A stretch of 64,000 nt of DNA. Source: Candidatus Omnitrophota bacterium (GTDB lineage: Bacteria; Hinthialibacterota; Hinthialibacteria; Hinthialibacterales; Hinthialibacteraceae). Below are positions 45,432-55,284 of this stretch, piece after piece. The number at the start of each line of letters is the position of its first letter. Positions within the stretch are counted from its first letter, which is position 1. The notes below the pieces were generated by a model that saw only the letters and a program-made list of their open reading frames with translations, had not been told where the DNA came from and made no database searches. The stretch covers positions 24,436 through 88,435 of the forward strand of contig JABLXU010000028.1 in assembly GCA_013177805.1 (NCBI GenBank), given 5' to 3'. A program made the translations under genes and the position numbers.

Positions 45432-47159
45432 ATGAAATGCCGCCCGTCGTGGTTGCTGAATGGCTTGTTGCTGCTGTTGCTCACCGCGCAAGGTCCCGTC
45501 TGGAGCGAGGAAAGCGCGTTTACGTTCCAAAAGAATGTCATGATCCCCATGCGCGACGGGGTTGAACTGGCGGCCAATATTTTTCTGCCTCAGGGGGACG
45601 GCCCTTTCCCGGCCATCCTGATCCGGTCGCCCTACGGCAAATCCGATGAAAAGCACGGCGATGGGATTAAATACGCCAGCGCCGGTTATGCCTTTATCAT
45701 CCAGGATTGCCGGGGGAAGGGTGACTCCAAAGGGGTGTGGGATCCCTTCCGCTACGATCCCCAGGATGGCTACGACACCCAGGATTGGATCAGTAAGCAG
45801 TCCTGGTCCAACGGCAAAATCGGGACCATGGGGGGCTCATATGTCGGATACACCCAATGGGCGCCCGCGCCCTTCAAGCATCCCGCGTTGAAAGCCATGG
45901 TGCCCATCGTGCCGTTCAATAACGCGTACGAGGTCATGTACTCCGGCGGCGCGTATCAATTGGCGTTGTCCATGGGCTGGGGGGCGATGGTATCCGGCCT
46001 CCCGCTGGATCCTTCGAAGATCAAGTTGGAAGAAGCCTTCAAATACCTGCCGCTCAAGACCTGGGACGATTGTCTGGGGCATGAAATTTTTTATCTGCGT
46101 GATTGGATCGCCCATCCCGCGTATGACGAATATTGGAAGCAGCGCGGGATTGACAATCGCTACGCGGACATTGCCGTCCCCATCCTCAACATCGGCGGCT
46201 GGTACGACATTTTCTCCAAAGCGACGATCGAAATGATCACCCGTGTGCGTCAGGAATCCCAGGCGGTTGCCATCCGCCGCAACCAGTTCGTCATCATGGG
46301 GCCATGGGATCATGGCGTGAATAAGGAAAAAGTCGGCGAACTCGAATTCCATAATGCCCAAATAGACTTGGGCGACATGCAATTCCAATGGTTTGAGTAT
46401 TGGCTGAAAGGGAAGGACACCCCCGTGAAGGATTGGCCGCCATATTACATCTACGTCATGGGCATCAATCAATGGCGGGCGGAATACGAGTGGCCCCTGG
46501 CCCGGACGCAATACACGAACTATTACCTCCACAGCCAAGGCAAGGCCAATACCCGTCATGGTGATGGCTCGTTGTGCGTAACCCCGCCCCAAAACGAAAA
46601 AGCCGACTCCTTCGTTTACGATCCCAACAATCCCGTGCCCTCCCTCGGGGGCAACAACCTGGTCGGCGCGCCCGCCGGGCCCTACAACCAGCAGAAAATC
46701 GAGGAACGGGACGATGTGTTGGTTTACACGAGCGGCATGCTGAATGAGCCTCTCGAAGTCACCGGCCCGGTGAAGCTGGTTCTCTATGCCGCATCCACCG
46801 CCCCAGACACCGATTTCACCGCCAAGTTGGTGGATGTCCATCCCGGCGGCAAGGCGTATAACCTTTGCGAAGGGATCATCCGCGCCCGGAACCGGGAAGC
46901 GGGCAAGGGTGCGTCCTTGATTGAACCAGGCCGGATTTACCAGTATGAGATCGATCTGTGGGTAACCAGCAACGTTTTCCTGCCCGGCCACCGCATCCGC
47001 GTCGAAGTTTCCAGCAGCAATTTCCCCCGGTTCGACCGTAATCCCAACAGCGGAAAGGAATTCGGGACGGATACGGAGCTGCTCAAAGCCACCCAGACGA
47101 TTTACCACAATGAACAGTATCCATCGCATATCGTGCTGCCAGTGATTCCGAAGAGTTAA
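45432..47159 (+). CDS. Exported CocE/NonD-family hydrolase
   Basis: The ATG at 45432 follows AAGGAG at seven bases. The 575-residue protein has a signal peptide (LLNGLLLLLLTAQGPVWS). The alpha/beta-hydrolase part has IPMRDGVELAANIFLP, the nucleophile elbow MGGSYVGYTQW, and GPWDHG as the catalytic His region; the C-terminal jelly-roll (VTGPVKLVLYAAST...TAKLVDVHPGGKAYN and GHRIRVEVSSSNFPRFDRN) is the X-Pro dipeptidyl-peptidase/CocE type. Family members hydrolyse esters or amides such as cocaine and N-acyl amines. Periplasmic by signal; substrate unknown. Confidence 0.93.
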   Translation: MKCRPSWLLNGLLLLLLTAQGPVWSEESAFTFQKNVMIPMRDGVELAANIFLPQGDGPFPAILIRSPYGKSDEKHGDGIKYASAGYAFIIQDCRGKGDSKGVWDPFRYDPQDGYDTQDWISKQSWSNGKIGTMGGSYVGYTQWAPAPFKHPALKAMVPIVPFNNAYEVMYSGGAYQLALSMGWGAMVSGLPLDPSKIKLEEAFKYLPLKTWDDCLGHEIFYLRDWIAHPAYDEYWKQRGIDNRYADIAVPILNIGGWYDIFSKATIEMITRVRQESQAVAIRRNQFVIMGPWDHGVNKEKVGELEFHNAQIDLGDMQFQWFEYWLKGKDTPVKDWPPYYIYVMGINQWRAEYEWPLARTQYTNYYLHSQGKANTRHGDGSLCVTPPQNEKADSFVYDPNNPVPSLGGNNLVGAPAGPYNQQKIEERDDVLVYTSGMLNEPLEVTGPVKLVLYAASTAPDTDFTAKLVDVHPGGKAYNLCEGIIRARNREAGKGASLIEPGRIYQYEIDLWVTSNVFLPGHRIRVEVSSSNFPRFDRNPNSGKEFGTDTELLKATQTIYHNEQYPSHIVLPVIPKS

Positions 47160-47577
47160 CAAAGAGAAAATCAGGCATGGATTGCCAAATCCTTCATTGC
47201 CTCACCTTCGGCAGACGACGGCTGTTACCAAACACCGAAATAGGAATCCGGGAAAGAAGGCATTCCCTTCCCCCGGCCCTCTTCCAGAAGGCAAGGGAGA
47301 AGAAAATGGCAAGCAATTGTGCTGGGGCTATGCTGCGCGTGGAATCCCCTCTACGTTAACTTGGGAGAAACATTCGGTTTTAGGAAGCAGGAATCGGGGG
47401 GTGATCTTCTCCCGCTTGTCCACTGGGATTAACGATGCCCCCGCCAGAAAAAAAATGCGCGCACCCAGCGGACGATCCAACCATATGAACGGGATTGGGT
47501 ACAGAAGCAACAAAATCCCCTTTTCCGGCCCGCAGGCCGGGTAAATGACCGGATTCCCCCTGGTTTTCTTCTCCCTC
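47160..47577. other. Intergenic region with a GC-rich repeat-like patch
   Basis: No gene is recognised. The segment 47262-47304 (TTCCCTTCCCCCGGCCCTCT, then AAGGGAGA) resembles the short CCCTC/GAGGG palindromes found elsewhere in intergenic parts of the window. Confidence 0.4.
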
Positions 47578-47865
47578 TCAGGCGATGTTTAGCATTTCCC
47601 GCTCGAATTCGGGGAAATAATTCTTGATCACCTGAATATTGAACGAACGGAAAATGGATGATTTCGGTTCCCGCCGCAAGAGGAATTCGAAGGAGCGTTT
47701 CACCAGGTTTTCGGGATCAGTTTTTCCCCGCGTGAGTTTATGATAATACAGGTGTTCCAGAGTCACCTTGTGTTCCGTGCGGTCATTTTCATTCCCTACA
47801 ACCACAGTAAACATCCAGCCCTGTTCATTCGCGGATTGATGGGTGATACGGATGGGTTCCATCAT
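47578..47865 (-). CDS. Small conserved protein of unknown function
   Basis: This 95-residue soluble protein has an N-terminal beta-rich part (ITHQSANEQGWMFTVVVG) and a C-terminal helical part with SFEFLLRREPKSSIF and IQVIKNYFPEFEREM. I have seen this pattern in short conserved proteins of many phyla, without a named function. It has a start codon pair (MM) and no adjacent partner. No signal or membrane span. Confidence 0.65.
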   Translation of the reverse strand: MMEPIRITHQSANEQGWMFTVVVGNENDRTEHKVTLEHLYYHKLTRGKTDPENLVKRSFEFLLRREPKSSIFRSFNIQVIKNYFPEFEREMLNIA

Positions 47866-48045
47866 CTTTGGATCCTTCTCATGAACATTGGAAATTGTAT
47901 TTTCTTTAATGTTATATCAAGCGACCGGCCTGTTCCAATAGAAAAATATACATTTTTTGTTGTTGTGGAGAATGTTTTTTTTCCAATATCTGTTCGGCGG
48001 CACCTCCCGGAACAGGCGGCCTGCCAGACCGCCCGGCAACAGGTT

Positions 48046-50622
48046 TCAGCCGGCTGAAGCCGGAAGAGCCGGGTAGGGCACATCGTAGCCTTTCACGGCG
48101 TGCCAGATGATCCGGTTGAAGAGATCTTCGTCGATTAAGTCTTCCTTGCTCAAGTCAAGTTCCAAGGATTTTTGCGCCCAATAGCGTTGCATGCCTGAGG
48201 TTTTTTGCAGGGGCGGATTCATTTCGTCGAGGGGGATGGTGTTTTTCAGGGCCTTGTAGGGAGTGAGATCGGGTTCGTTCTGGAAGCAAGCGCGCATGGG
48301 AGTGGCCAGGAGATCGAACTGGTTCATGGGGGGGATGCCCAGGATCAATTCGATGGTTTTGAGCATGCCCGGCTGGGTGTACAGGGTGCTGTCCACGAAA
48401 CCCCGGCGGGTGTAGGGGGAGATCACAAACGCGACGGTGCGGTGGCTGTCGACGTGATCAAGGCCGGCCTGGGGATCGTCTTCCACCACGAAAATACAGG
48501 TATTGGGCCAGAATTGACTATGCGAGACCACTTCGACGATTTGCCCCAAAGCCAAGTCGTTGTCGGCCACGGACGCCCGGGGCGTAGGGCGGTCCGGCCG
48601 GGTACCGCTGGTGTGATCGTTGGGCAGGAGCATGATGATGAAGTTAGGCAGAAAGCCCTGGCGTTCGAATTCGCGGAATTCCTTGATGAATTCGCGGGCG
48701 CGCACCACATCAGGCACGGTGTTGGGGAAACCCACGTAGGTGGGGCACAGGTAGGGTTCCAGGCGTTTGAGTTGGGTGCGGGCACGCATGTGGATGGTGC
48801 TGGTTCCGTTCAGGTAATCCTTGTAGAAGTCGAGGAACTGGGCCTTGGGAGGATCAAATTCCGCCTGAACGAATTCGCCGTAATCGCGGAAGGTCAGCCC
48901 GTGGCGCAGGACATTGTCCCAGATGAAACCGGTGGAGGCGTAAGCGAGGGGATCATCGCCGTCGTAGGGATAGCTGCGGGTGAAATCGCCAAAGAAACGC
49001 TCCAGGTAATCGGTCACGTAGGCCTCGTTGGTCCATTGGTGGCCGTCGGCGCTCAACACGCCGCTGCAGTAGAAATTATCGAACAGCGTGAAGGTTTCGG
49101 CCAAGGCGTGATGGTTGGGGGTGACATCACGCCCGAAGTGGACCAGGGAAGGATCCCCGTTGCCTTGGGGCAGATCGCCGAAAATCTGATCATACGTACG
49201 GTTTTCCTTGATGATATAGATCACGTGATCGAAGACCGACGGTTCGCCATGGCGTTCGGGGACGGGGACGGGGGGGATATCCGAGCGGGCCTTTTCGAGT
49301 TTGCGTTTCAGTTCGGGCAAGCGGTTGTTCTGGATGACTTTTTCGGTCATGGCGTCCAGTTGTTCCGGTTTGGGGTAGAGAATGAACGAAACCGAACCCA
49401 GGTGCTCGTGGGAATTCATGCCCTGGCGCAGAGAGTTTTGATTGAGCGAGCCAAGTCCCTTCACGTTGGCGCAGAAGAGTAGATTCTCGTCGCGGTTCAA
49501 CAAGACCGCGCCGGGGTACCAGCCGGTAGGAATGCAACCGAGCAGTGTGGCGGTTCCCTTCCCTTGCAGAAAATCTTCGACGGGACTGAGTTGGTACACG
49601 GCCACGGCGTTGAGGCCGCCTAAGGTGACGAATAGTTTCGTTCCGTCCCGCGAGAGCAGCACATCCGTAGGCGTGCTGCCGAAGAGCAAATCGGGATTGG
49701 GGCGCGTGGTAAGGGTATGGACCACGGCATGATTTTGCGTATCAATGACCGAAACGGTGTCCGAATTGGCATTGGCCACAAACAGCAATTTCTCATCGGG
49801 AGATAAGGCCATGTTGCAGGGATGGAGGCCGGTTTCGATTTCCGTAATGACGGCCCGCCGGGCCAAGTCGATGACCGTGACGCTGCCGCTGGAAGCTATG
49901 CCGGTTTCTTCGTCGATCAGGGTTTCAGAACCGGCGCTAAGGGCTGTTGGTTCGCCTTCTTTGGGCCGGCGTCCGCCCCAGTTGCTGACGTAGGCCAAAC
50001 CCGACCGGGTGGTGACGACAGTGAAAGGGCAGATGCCCGTATCGATTTGTTGAATCTCGCTGGTGGCTAGTTTGACAATCCCCAAAGTGTTGTTGCGGGT
50101 CAGCGTCACCAGCAATTCCTGGCCATCATTGGCAAAGGCCAAACCGGCGGGCACAGGGACGCCGCCGATATCCGGCGGAGGCAGGGTGATGGGAGCATCC
50201 CACGTGGCGATGCCCTGCTCTCCGATCCGCGCGCGGAGGATGCTGCGGCTGGCATCAGTCGTGTAGATAGTTTGGCCGTCGGGGGAGAAGAGGATGCCGG
50301 TGACACTATGTCCGCCGCTGGGTAATGAGAGAGATACACGAACGCGCCGGGTGTCTACGTCCAAGAGGATCAGATCCCGCCGGTTTTTGACCGCCAGGGT
50401 TTTTTCGTCAGGGCTGAGGGCCAAATCGACAGGCCTTCCGGGAAACGTGACCTGCAAACCCGCAGGATCGAGCATTTGTTCGGTGGGGACATAAAACGTG
50501 CCGTCCTCATTTTGTCCCACACGGGGAGAGAGGGGGGCATTTGATAGGACGTCCTGGGTAAAACCGCCCGCTGGCAGGACGAGGCAGCCGAAAAAGAATA
50601 ATAGAGCAAAAGCGATCATCAT
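48046..50622 (-). CDS. Exported YncE-type propeller fused to alkaline-phosphatase/phosphoesterase-like domain
   Basis: The 858-residue protein has a signal peptide (FALLFFFGCLVLPAGG). The N-terminal half is a YVTN-type propeller (VDLALSPDEKTLAVKN; CNMALSPDEKLLFVANANSDTVSVIDTQ). The C-terminal half starts with FDHVIYIIKENRTYDQIFGDLP, the phospholipase C/acid phosphatase-type metal motif, followed by DNFYCSGVLSADGHQWTNEAYVTDYLERFF and the metal region FVVEDDPQAGLDHVDSHRTVA. Such fusions are annotated as bifunctional YncE/alkaline phosphatase family proteins. It is likely a periplasmic phosphoesterase; substrate unknown. Confidence 0.88.
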   Translation of the reverse strand: MMIAFALLFFFGCLVLPAGGFTQDVLSNAPLSPRVGQNEDGTFYVPTEQMLDPAGLQVTFPGRPVDLALSPDEKTLAVKNRRDLILLDVDTRRVRVSLSLPSGGHSVTGILFSPDGQTIYTTDASRSILRARIGEQGIATWDAPITLPPPDIGGVPVPAGLAFANDGQELLVTLTRNNTLGIVKLATSEIQQIDTGICPFTVVTTRSGLAYVSNWGGRRPKEGEPTALSAGSETLIDEETGIASSGSVTVIDLARRAVITEIETGLHPCNMALSPDEKLLFVANANSDTVSVIDTQNHAVVHTLTTRPNPDLLFGSTPTDVLLSRDGTKLFVTLGGLNAVAVYQLSPVEDFLQGKGTATLLGCIPTGWYPGAVLLNRDENLLFCANVKGLGSLNQNSLRQGMNSHEHLGSVSFILYPKPEQLDAMTEKVIQNNRLPELKRKLEKARSDIPPVPVPERHGEPSVFDHVIYIIKENRTYDQIFGDLPQGNGDPSLVHFGRDVTPNHHALAETFTLFDNFYCSGVLSADGHQWTNEAYVTDYLERFFGDFTRSYPYDGDDPLAYASTGFIWDNVLRHGLTFRDYGEFVQAEFDPPKAQFLDFYKDYLNGTSTIHMRARTQLKRLEPYLCPTYVGFPNTVPDVVRAREFIKEFREFERQGFLPNFIIMLLPNDHTSGTRPDRPTPRASVADNDLALGQIVEVVSHSQFWPNTCIFVVEDDPQAGLDHVDSHRTVAFVISPYTRRGFVDSTLYTQPGMLKTIELILGIPPMNQFDLLATPMRACFQNEPDLTPYKALKNTIPLDEMNPPLQKTSGMQRYWAQKSLELDLSKEDLIDEDLFNRIIWHAVKGYDVPYPALPASAG

Positions 50623-50713
50623 GGCATCGCGTTCCTTTCATAAAGATAGGATTTCCTTATACCAAAAACCGGGAGGGAGTAAAAGACGGCTGCAAGGCAT
50701 TTCCTGGCCGGCT

Positions 50714-52057
50714 TTACCGGACGTGCGCTTCCCCAGGAGAGGACTGTGATCGAGGCTCGGCCTGCGGCGCGAGCAGCCGCCAGGTCCAGAGCATGAGCGC
50801 CACGGTGACAGCCAAAAGCAAGGCGCCCGTGACTTGGTGGGCGGTGGTGAAGATGACATCCGTGGCGTGAGGCGGTTGATCCGGGATCTGAGTCATGCCG
50901 GTGGCGGCCAAGGCACAGAGGCCCAAGATCAGCTGGAGGGCAATGACCTTAAGCAAGGTCAAGCCCAGCCGGGGCAGCATCGGTTCTTCAGGATACAATC
51001 CCCAGGCCCGCACACCAGCGATGATGGCAAGGGCGGTGACGACCGCCGCGACACTGATATGAATCAGCAGGCCATGGGCGATATGGCGTAATATCGCTCC
51101 CAGCACCAGCTGCAGGATCAAGGCAATGGTGAGGGCGATGGTTAGGGACCGGTCCGCGTTGGTGGAGGGATACGGTTTGGGAGGATAGGCCTGAATCCAG
51201 GAGGCCGAGGTGAAGACCGCCATGGCGATCATCAGCGCGAAAAAAATCTGTCCCAACACACCATGCAGGATGGCCAGTTGGATGCTGGGAGACGTATCTT
51301 CGGGCGACACGCTCAGGGTAAACGTTCCGGTAACCCGCAAACCTCCCAAAACCCCCTGGATCACCACCAGCACGACGCACACCAAACCCAGCCATTTCAC
51401 CCAGCGGCGGACATCGGTCCGCCAAAGATGCAGCGCCAACACCACCGTGGTCAGGCCGACCAGGGATCCAAACAAGCGGTGGGCGTGCTCGTAATAGATA
51501 CCGCCGGTCATGCGGGAGAGGGGGTAAAGGAACATGTTGTAGCCGAAGGAATTAGGCCAATCCACCACCGCCAGGCCGGCCTCGTGGCTGGTTACCAGGC
51601 CGCCGATGAAGATCAAGAAAAAAGTAGCCAAGGCCGCCACCCGGGCGAACAAGGAAGTCCAGTGGATGGGTTGGATTCGGACAGGGGATCCGGCAAGAGC
51701 GGCTCCGGCTGCCGCCAGCACTCCACTCACCAGGTACGAGCCAGGAATCCAAATCAAGGCGGAAGGAACAATGCGGTTGGGTTCGTCACCGGTGAGCAAA
51801 CTGCCCAAGATCAGCAGGTTGAGAGTGGAGGCCAGCAGGCCGGTATAGAGACCGCCGCGCCATCCCAGGGACATGTACCGTCCCGCCAGGTAACCTCCCG
51901 CCAGAAGGCAAAGGCATAACAGAAGCAGAAGAACCGCGCTGGGGACTATGACCGGCGGGATGCGGCCAACGTACCCCACAACCCACATGGCCACGGTGGT
52001 GCCGAAACCCAACGTCAACAGATCCCCCCGTTCCAGGAATTTCAGGAATGGATTCAC
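50714..52057 (-). CDS. ctaA: Haem A synthase, CtaA/COX15 family, with extended N-terminus
   Basis: The start is set at the GTG encoding VNPFLKFLE with GAGGTGA five bases upstream; 447 residues. The CtaA core (from about residue 140) has ATFFLIFIGGLVTSHEAGLAVVDWP, YYEHAHRLFGSLVGL, LHGVLGQIFFALMI, LRHIAHGLLIHI and TAHQVTGALLLA, the four conserved His of the haem sites. The first ~130 residues add about four membrane spans not present in the usual CtaA. It converts haem O to haem A for a terminal oxidase. No oxidase or CtaB gene is in this window. Confidence 0.9.
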   Translation of the reverse strand: MNPFLKFLERGDLLTLGFGTTVAMWVVGYVGRIPPVIVPSAVLLLLLCLCLLAGGYLAGRYMSLGWRGGLYTGLLASTLNLLILGSLLTGDEPNRIVPSALIWIPGSYLVSGVLAAAGAALAGSPVRIQPIHWTSLFARVAALATFFLIFIGGLVTSHEAGLAVVDWPNSFGYNMFLYPLSRMTGGIYYEHAHRLFGSLVGLTTVVLALHLWRTDVRRWVKWLGLVCVVLVVIQGVLGGLRVTGTFTLSVSPEDTSPSIQLAILHGVLGQIFFALMIAMAVFTSASWIQAYPPKPYPSTNADRSLTIALTIALILQLVLGAILRHIAHGLLIHISVAAVVTALAIIAGVRAWGLYPEEPMLPRLGLTLLKVIALQLILGLCALAATGMTQIPDQPPHATDVIFTTAHQVTGALLLAVTVALMLWTWRLLAPQAEPRSQSSPGEAHVR

Positions 52058-52484
52058 GGTAATCACCTCGTCCAAGGGAGTGCAATCGGAGCAGCCATGA
52101 CCATCGTACCTAACGGCCTAACGCGCGAGAACGGGAATTCAAGAATAGTGATTCAAAGGACCACTGGTTAGGAATTTTCCTGATGAAGACGATGGGCACC
52201 AATTGAGACTTCTGTTTATACGTCTGCCGTGAAAAATTACATGCCGCGCTTTCAAGTCCCGAGACTTTTCGCGGTCCTTCAGTCTGTGCCTTCTCGTGGC
52301 AATGGATGCCATCGGCCGTCTAACCGAATCAGCATGAGAGAACCACCACTCTTACCTGTTCCCTCTGACTGAGAGCCAGGGTAAAGGAAAACCTTTTCAC
52401 CACAAGATGACTTCCTGATGTCAGCAGCCCCCCCTGAATCTCTATGCATCCCCTTTTGAAGCACGGCTTTCAAGCCGTCTAGGA
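52058..52484. other. Intergenic region with a short hairpin
   Basis: ACGGCTT-TC-AAGCCGT (52463-52478) forms a 7-bp hairpin just after the stop of the oxidoreductase gene on the minus strand, with no T-run. A short open frame at 52279-52515 has no family resemblance. Nothing else is recognised. Confidence 0.4.
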
Positions 52485-53606
52485 TTATCCTCCTACCGTA
52501 AACTCCGGCAACCAAACAATCTCCCCACCCCTCATCGCGGATTCATGGGCGCACAATCCCACGCAGGTCCAATTCGCGCTGATTTCGGCGTTGGGCCAGG
52601 GGTCACGGTCTTCCACCAAGGCGGTCACGAACTCATGGACCAGATGGGGATGCGAGCCCCCATGTCCCCCGCCTTGGATAAAGGAGAGATGTTTCGCGTC
52701 CTGGATCGTCCGGGTGAATGGGCGGATTTCCTCCGGCAGCCGGCCGGCATAATCGGGCACTCGTACCCGCTCGGGAATCTGGGATTCCGGCTTTTTGGCG
52801 GTATGGATAATATGCTCTTCCCCCTCCACCAGCGCCCATTCGAAGCTTTTCTTCGTTCCATAGACATCGAACGATTCGCGGTATTGCCGGGCGGTATCGA
52901 AGAGAAAACGCCAAATGTGGGCGGCGATATCGGAATTCTTAATCTTGATATGGCAGGATTCCACGGCGAAGGAGTTGCCGGATTTTTTCGCGATCCGTTC
53001 GTTGATCGTACCCGAGCCAAAGCAGGACACGTACTCCGCCCGGCCGTTGATCAGCCCCAGGACGGGCGAAACCACGTGCGTGGCGTAATGCATGGGAATC
53101 ATGCGCTCCCAATACTCGGGCCAACCCTCCATGTCCTGCGGATGCGAGGCCTGCATGTACTGAATCTTGCCCAAATCCCCATTTTCGTACATCTCCCGGA
53201 TGAATAAAAATTCCCGGCTATAGACGACCGTCTCGGCCATCATGTATTTGAGTCCGGTGTCCTTGACCAATTGCACGATCTGTTCGCATTCCGCGATCGT
53301 GGTGGCCATCGGCACCGTGCACAACACATGCTTGCCGGCCTGCAAAGCGGCGAGGGACATCCAGGCGTGATCGGGGATCGGCGAATTGATATGCACAAAA
53401 TCGACCGCCGGATCCTTCAATACGTCCTCATAGTGGGTGTACCGCGCTTCTACCCCGAACGCGTCACCGATCCGGTGGAGTTCCGTCTCGTTCCGGCGGC
53501 AAATCGCCTGAAGATGCGCGTTGGGATGCGCCTGATAGATGGGAATGAATTCCGCTCCAAATCCCAGCCCGATGATTGCCACGTTTTTCTTCCCGGCATT
53601 CGCCAT
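52485..53606 (-). CDS. Gfo/Idh/MocA-family oxidoreductase
   Basis: The ATG at 53606 follows AAGGAGG at good spacing and gives 373 residues. The Rossmann motif is VAIIGLGFGAEFIPIYQ near the N-terminus, followed by AICRRNETELHRIGDAFGVEARYTHYEDVL, DFVHINSPIPDHA and GKHVLCTVPMATTIAEC, typical of NAD(P)-dependent sugar dehydrogenases. The usual EKP of the family is replaced by TVP, so the catalytic Lys appears absent. The C-terminal domain has HATHVVSPVLGLINGRAEYVSCFGSG. Substrate unknown; possibly a sugar or inositol. Confidence 0.9.
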   Translation of the reverse strand: MANAGKKNVAIIGLGFGAEFIPIYQAHPNAHLQAICRRNETELHRIGDAFGVEARYTHYEDVLKDPAVDFVHINSPIPDHAWMSLAALQAGKHVLCTVPMATTIAECEQIVQLVKDTGLKYMMAETVVYSREFLFIREMYENGDLGKIQYMQASHPQDMEGWPEYWERMIPMHYATHVVSPVLGLINGRAEYVSCFGSGTINERIAKKSGNSFAVESCHIKIKNSDIAAHIWRFLFDTARQYRESFDVYGTKKSFEWALVEGEEHIIHTAKKPESQIPERVRVPDYAGRLPEEIRPFTRTIQDAKHLSFIQGGGHGGSHPHLVHEFVTALVEDRDPWPNAEISANWTCVGLCAHESAMRGGEIVWLPEFTVGG

Positions 53607-54016
53607 GATAAATCCTCCTTGTCCGCAGCTGTCCAAGTCATTGATCCCCGGTTCATAGAAGGGTTTGCAGAAAGCAGGCTGATCAATCTCCTTGCGGGGA
53701 GATTGTATTTTCAAATAAAGGAAGACACTCCGACAGTATGTCTTGTTCGCCCTGGCATCGATTCCGGTTCATCCGGGAATGCGGACCTGATGAGTCGCAT
53801 CGATTCTACGTACTCCGGGATAAGGGCAACCATCCAGGTTCACCCCTCCCAAAATTACCCTCACCCTGACCCTCTTGTACAGGCCGGGGCAAGGAAAAAA
53901 CCATGCCTTGCAGCTTAACATCCCAATTGAACACAAATTCGCTTGATTCTTCAGTGCAGGCGAATGGGACTTGTGCTCCCATGATCAATCCATCCCTTTT
54001 ACTTTCTTGGCTTTTT
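53607..54016. other. Intergenic region with a decayed CCCTC-type repeat
   Basis: About 410 bases. The segment 53858-53890 (ACCCTCACCCTGACCCTCT and following) resembles the common GC-rich intergenic palindrome. No gene, RNA or terminator is firm. Confidence 0.4.
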
Positions 54017-54490
54017 CTATTTGCCATACACTTTTTCCGGATCGAATACCTTTTCGCTTTCCAGGCACGTGAGTTTTAACGTTTCACCCGGGGTGGAGGC
54101 CAGCGCTTCTCCGGCCAGCGGCACAGAACGGTAGAAACACGAGCGGTAGCCCACGTGGCAGCAAGCTCCGCCCACCATCTCCACCCGCAGCAAGATGGTG
54201 TCCTGGTCACAGTCAACCCGCATTTCCCGGACTTTTTGCACCATGCCGCTGGTCGCGCCCTTGTGCCAAAGTTCTTGACGGCTGCGGCTCCAATATACGG
54301 CCTCACCCAGTTCGATGGTTTTGAGCAGCGCTTCCCGGTTCATGTAGGCCATCATCAGGATTTCGTGGGTTTGGTAATCCTGGGTGATGACGGGAATCAA
54401 TCCGTCTTGGTCGAATTTCGGCGCAAATTCGTTTCCTTCTTCGATCTGCCGCTTGTCACCCCGCAGGGCCAACCATTGTTTCGACTCCAT
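54017..54490 (-). CDS. hisI: Phosphoribosyl-AMP cyclohydrolase
   Basis: The ATG at 54490 follows GAGGAG and gives 157 residues. HisI catalyses the third step of histidine synthesis, opening the purine ring of phosphoribosyl-AMP. Conserved parts are [47 protein letters not shown], the metal-site [16 protein letters not shown] and [12 protein letters not shown] with the catalytic Cys residues. It stands alone, without HisE fused or other his genes beside it. Confidence 0.95.
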   Translation of the reverse strand: MESKQWLALRGDKRQIEEGNEFAPKFDQDGLIPVITQDYQTHEILMMAYMNREALLKTIELGEAVYWSRSRQELWHKGATSGMVQKVREMRVDCDQDTILLRVEMVGGACCHVGYRSCFYRSVPLAGEALASTPGETLKLTCLESEKVFDPEKVYGK

Positions 54491-54663
54491 GAATTTCTCC
54501 TCGCAAATGGCTTTGTAGCGGTATTGTATCTTAATCGATCCAAGCAGGAGGGGAGAGTGACATTTACTGAAGAAACACCGGGAACGCGGAGGAAGAAATC
54601 CAACCGGCATCGGATCAATCGGCTTGGAGTAACAAGCGGCTCGGCGGGAGGTTTGAAGGCGGC

Positions 54664-55284
54664 TTACTGCCGTTGCTTGGGATCCTTGCTGTAAAACTCC
54701 TCCCCCCGGAAGATGTCGCCGGCGGAAGTCAGGCCATTGGAGGCGTCGTAGTAAAATCCCGCCAGCCAGCCGGCGCCTGCAGGGAGGGCGACATTCAAAT
54801 ATTTGTTATCCGGTCCGCAACTGCCGATTTTCCATTCGGAATTGCGCCACGCCTTGTACCAGGCATGATTCGGAGTCCGATTGGCTCCGGTGTACCCATG
54901 GAACACATCCGTTCCGTAGTCGTAGGTCAACGGACCGTTGGGACCGCCGATGCGGTGATCCGCGGAGCCTTGAAGCGTGTCATCCGCCTGGAACACATCG
55001 GGGATTACGGCATTCATGTAGGCCACCGGCGTGGTCAAGAGACAATAGGAGTAGAACCAGCCATGGTTGGGGAAATTATCACGGGGAGCATGGCCGTTAT
55101 CCATCTTGTACATGGTCAAGGCGGTCGCGAGGGATTTCAAGTCCGATTCCACGCGGGCCAGCTTGGCGCGGATTTGCGCGTTCAGAAAGTTGGGGACCGC
55201 AATGGCCGCCAAAATCCCAATAATCGCCACGACGATCAACAACTCAATCAAAGTAAAGCCTCTTTCTTTCGCGATCCTCATCAT
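54664..55284 (-). CDS. GspG/type IV pseudopilin-like protein
   Basis: The 206-residue protein has a short leader (MMRIAKERG) and a classical cleavage site G-FTLIELL, then the hydrophobic [20 protein letters not shown] helix, followed by [28 protein letters not shown]. The globular part ends with [20 protein letters not shown]. The N-terminal 35 residues are nearly the same as in the pseudopilin at 30637-31224, including QIRAKLA. No secretion or pilus gene is adjacent, so this is one of a scattered pseudopilin family. Confidence 0.88.
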   Translation of the reverse strand: MMRIAKERGFTLIELLIVVAIIGILAAIAVPNFLNAQIRAKLARVESDLKSLATALTMYKMDNGHAPRDNFPNHGWFYSYCLLTTPVAYMNAVIPDVFQADDTLQGSADHRIGGPNGPLTYDYGTDVFHGYTGANRTPNHAWYKAWRNSEWKIGSCGPDNKYLNVALPAGAGWLAGFYYDASNGLTSAGDIFRGEEFYSKDPKQRQ

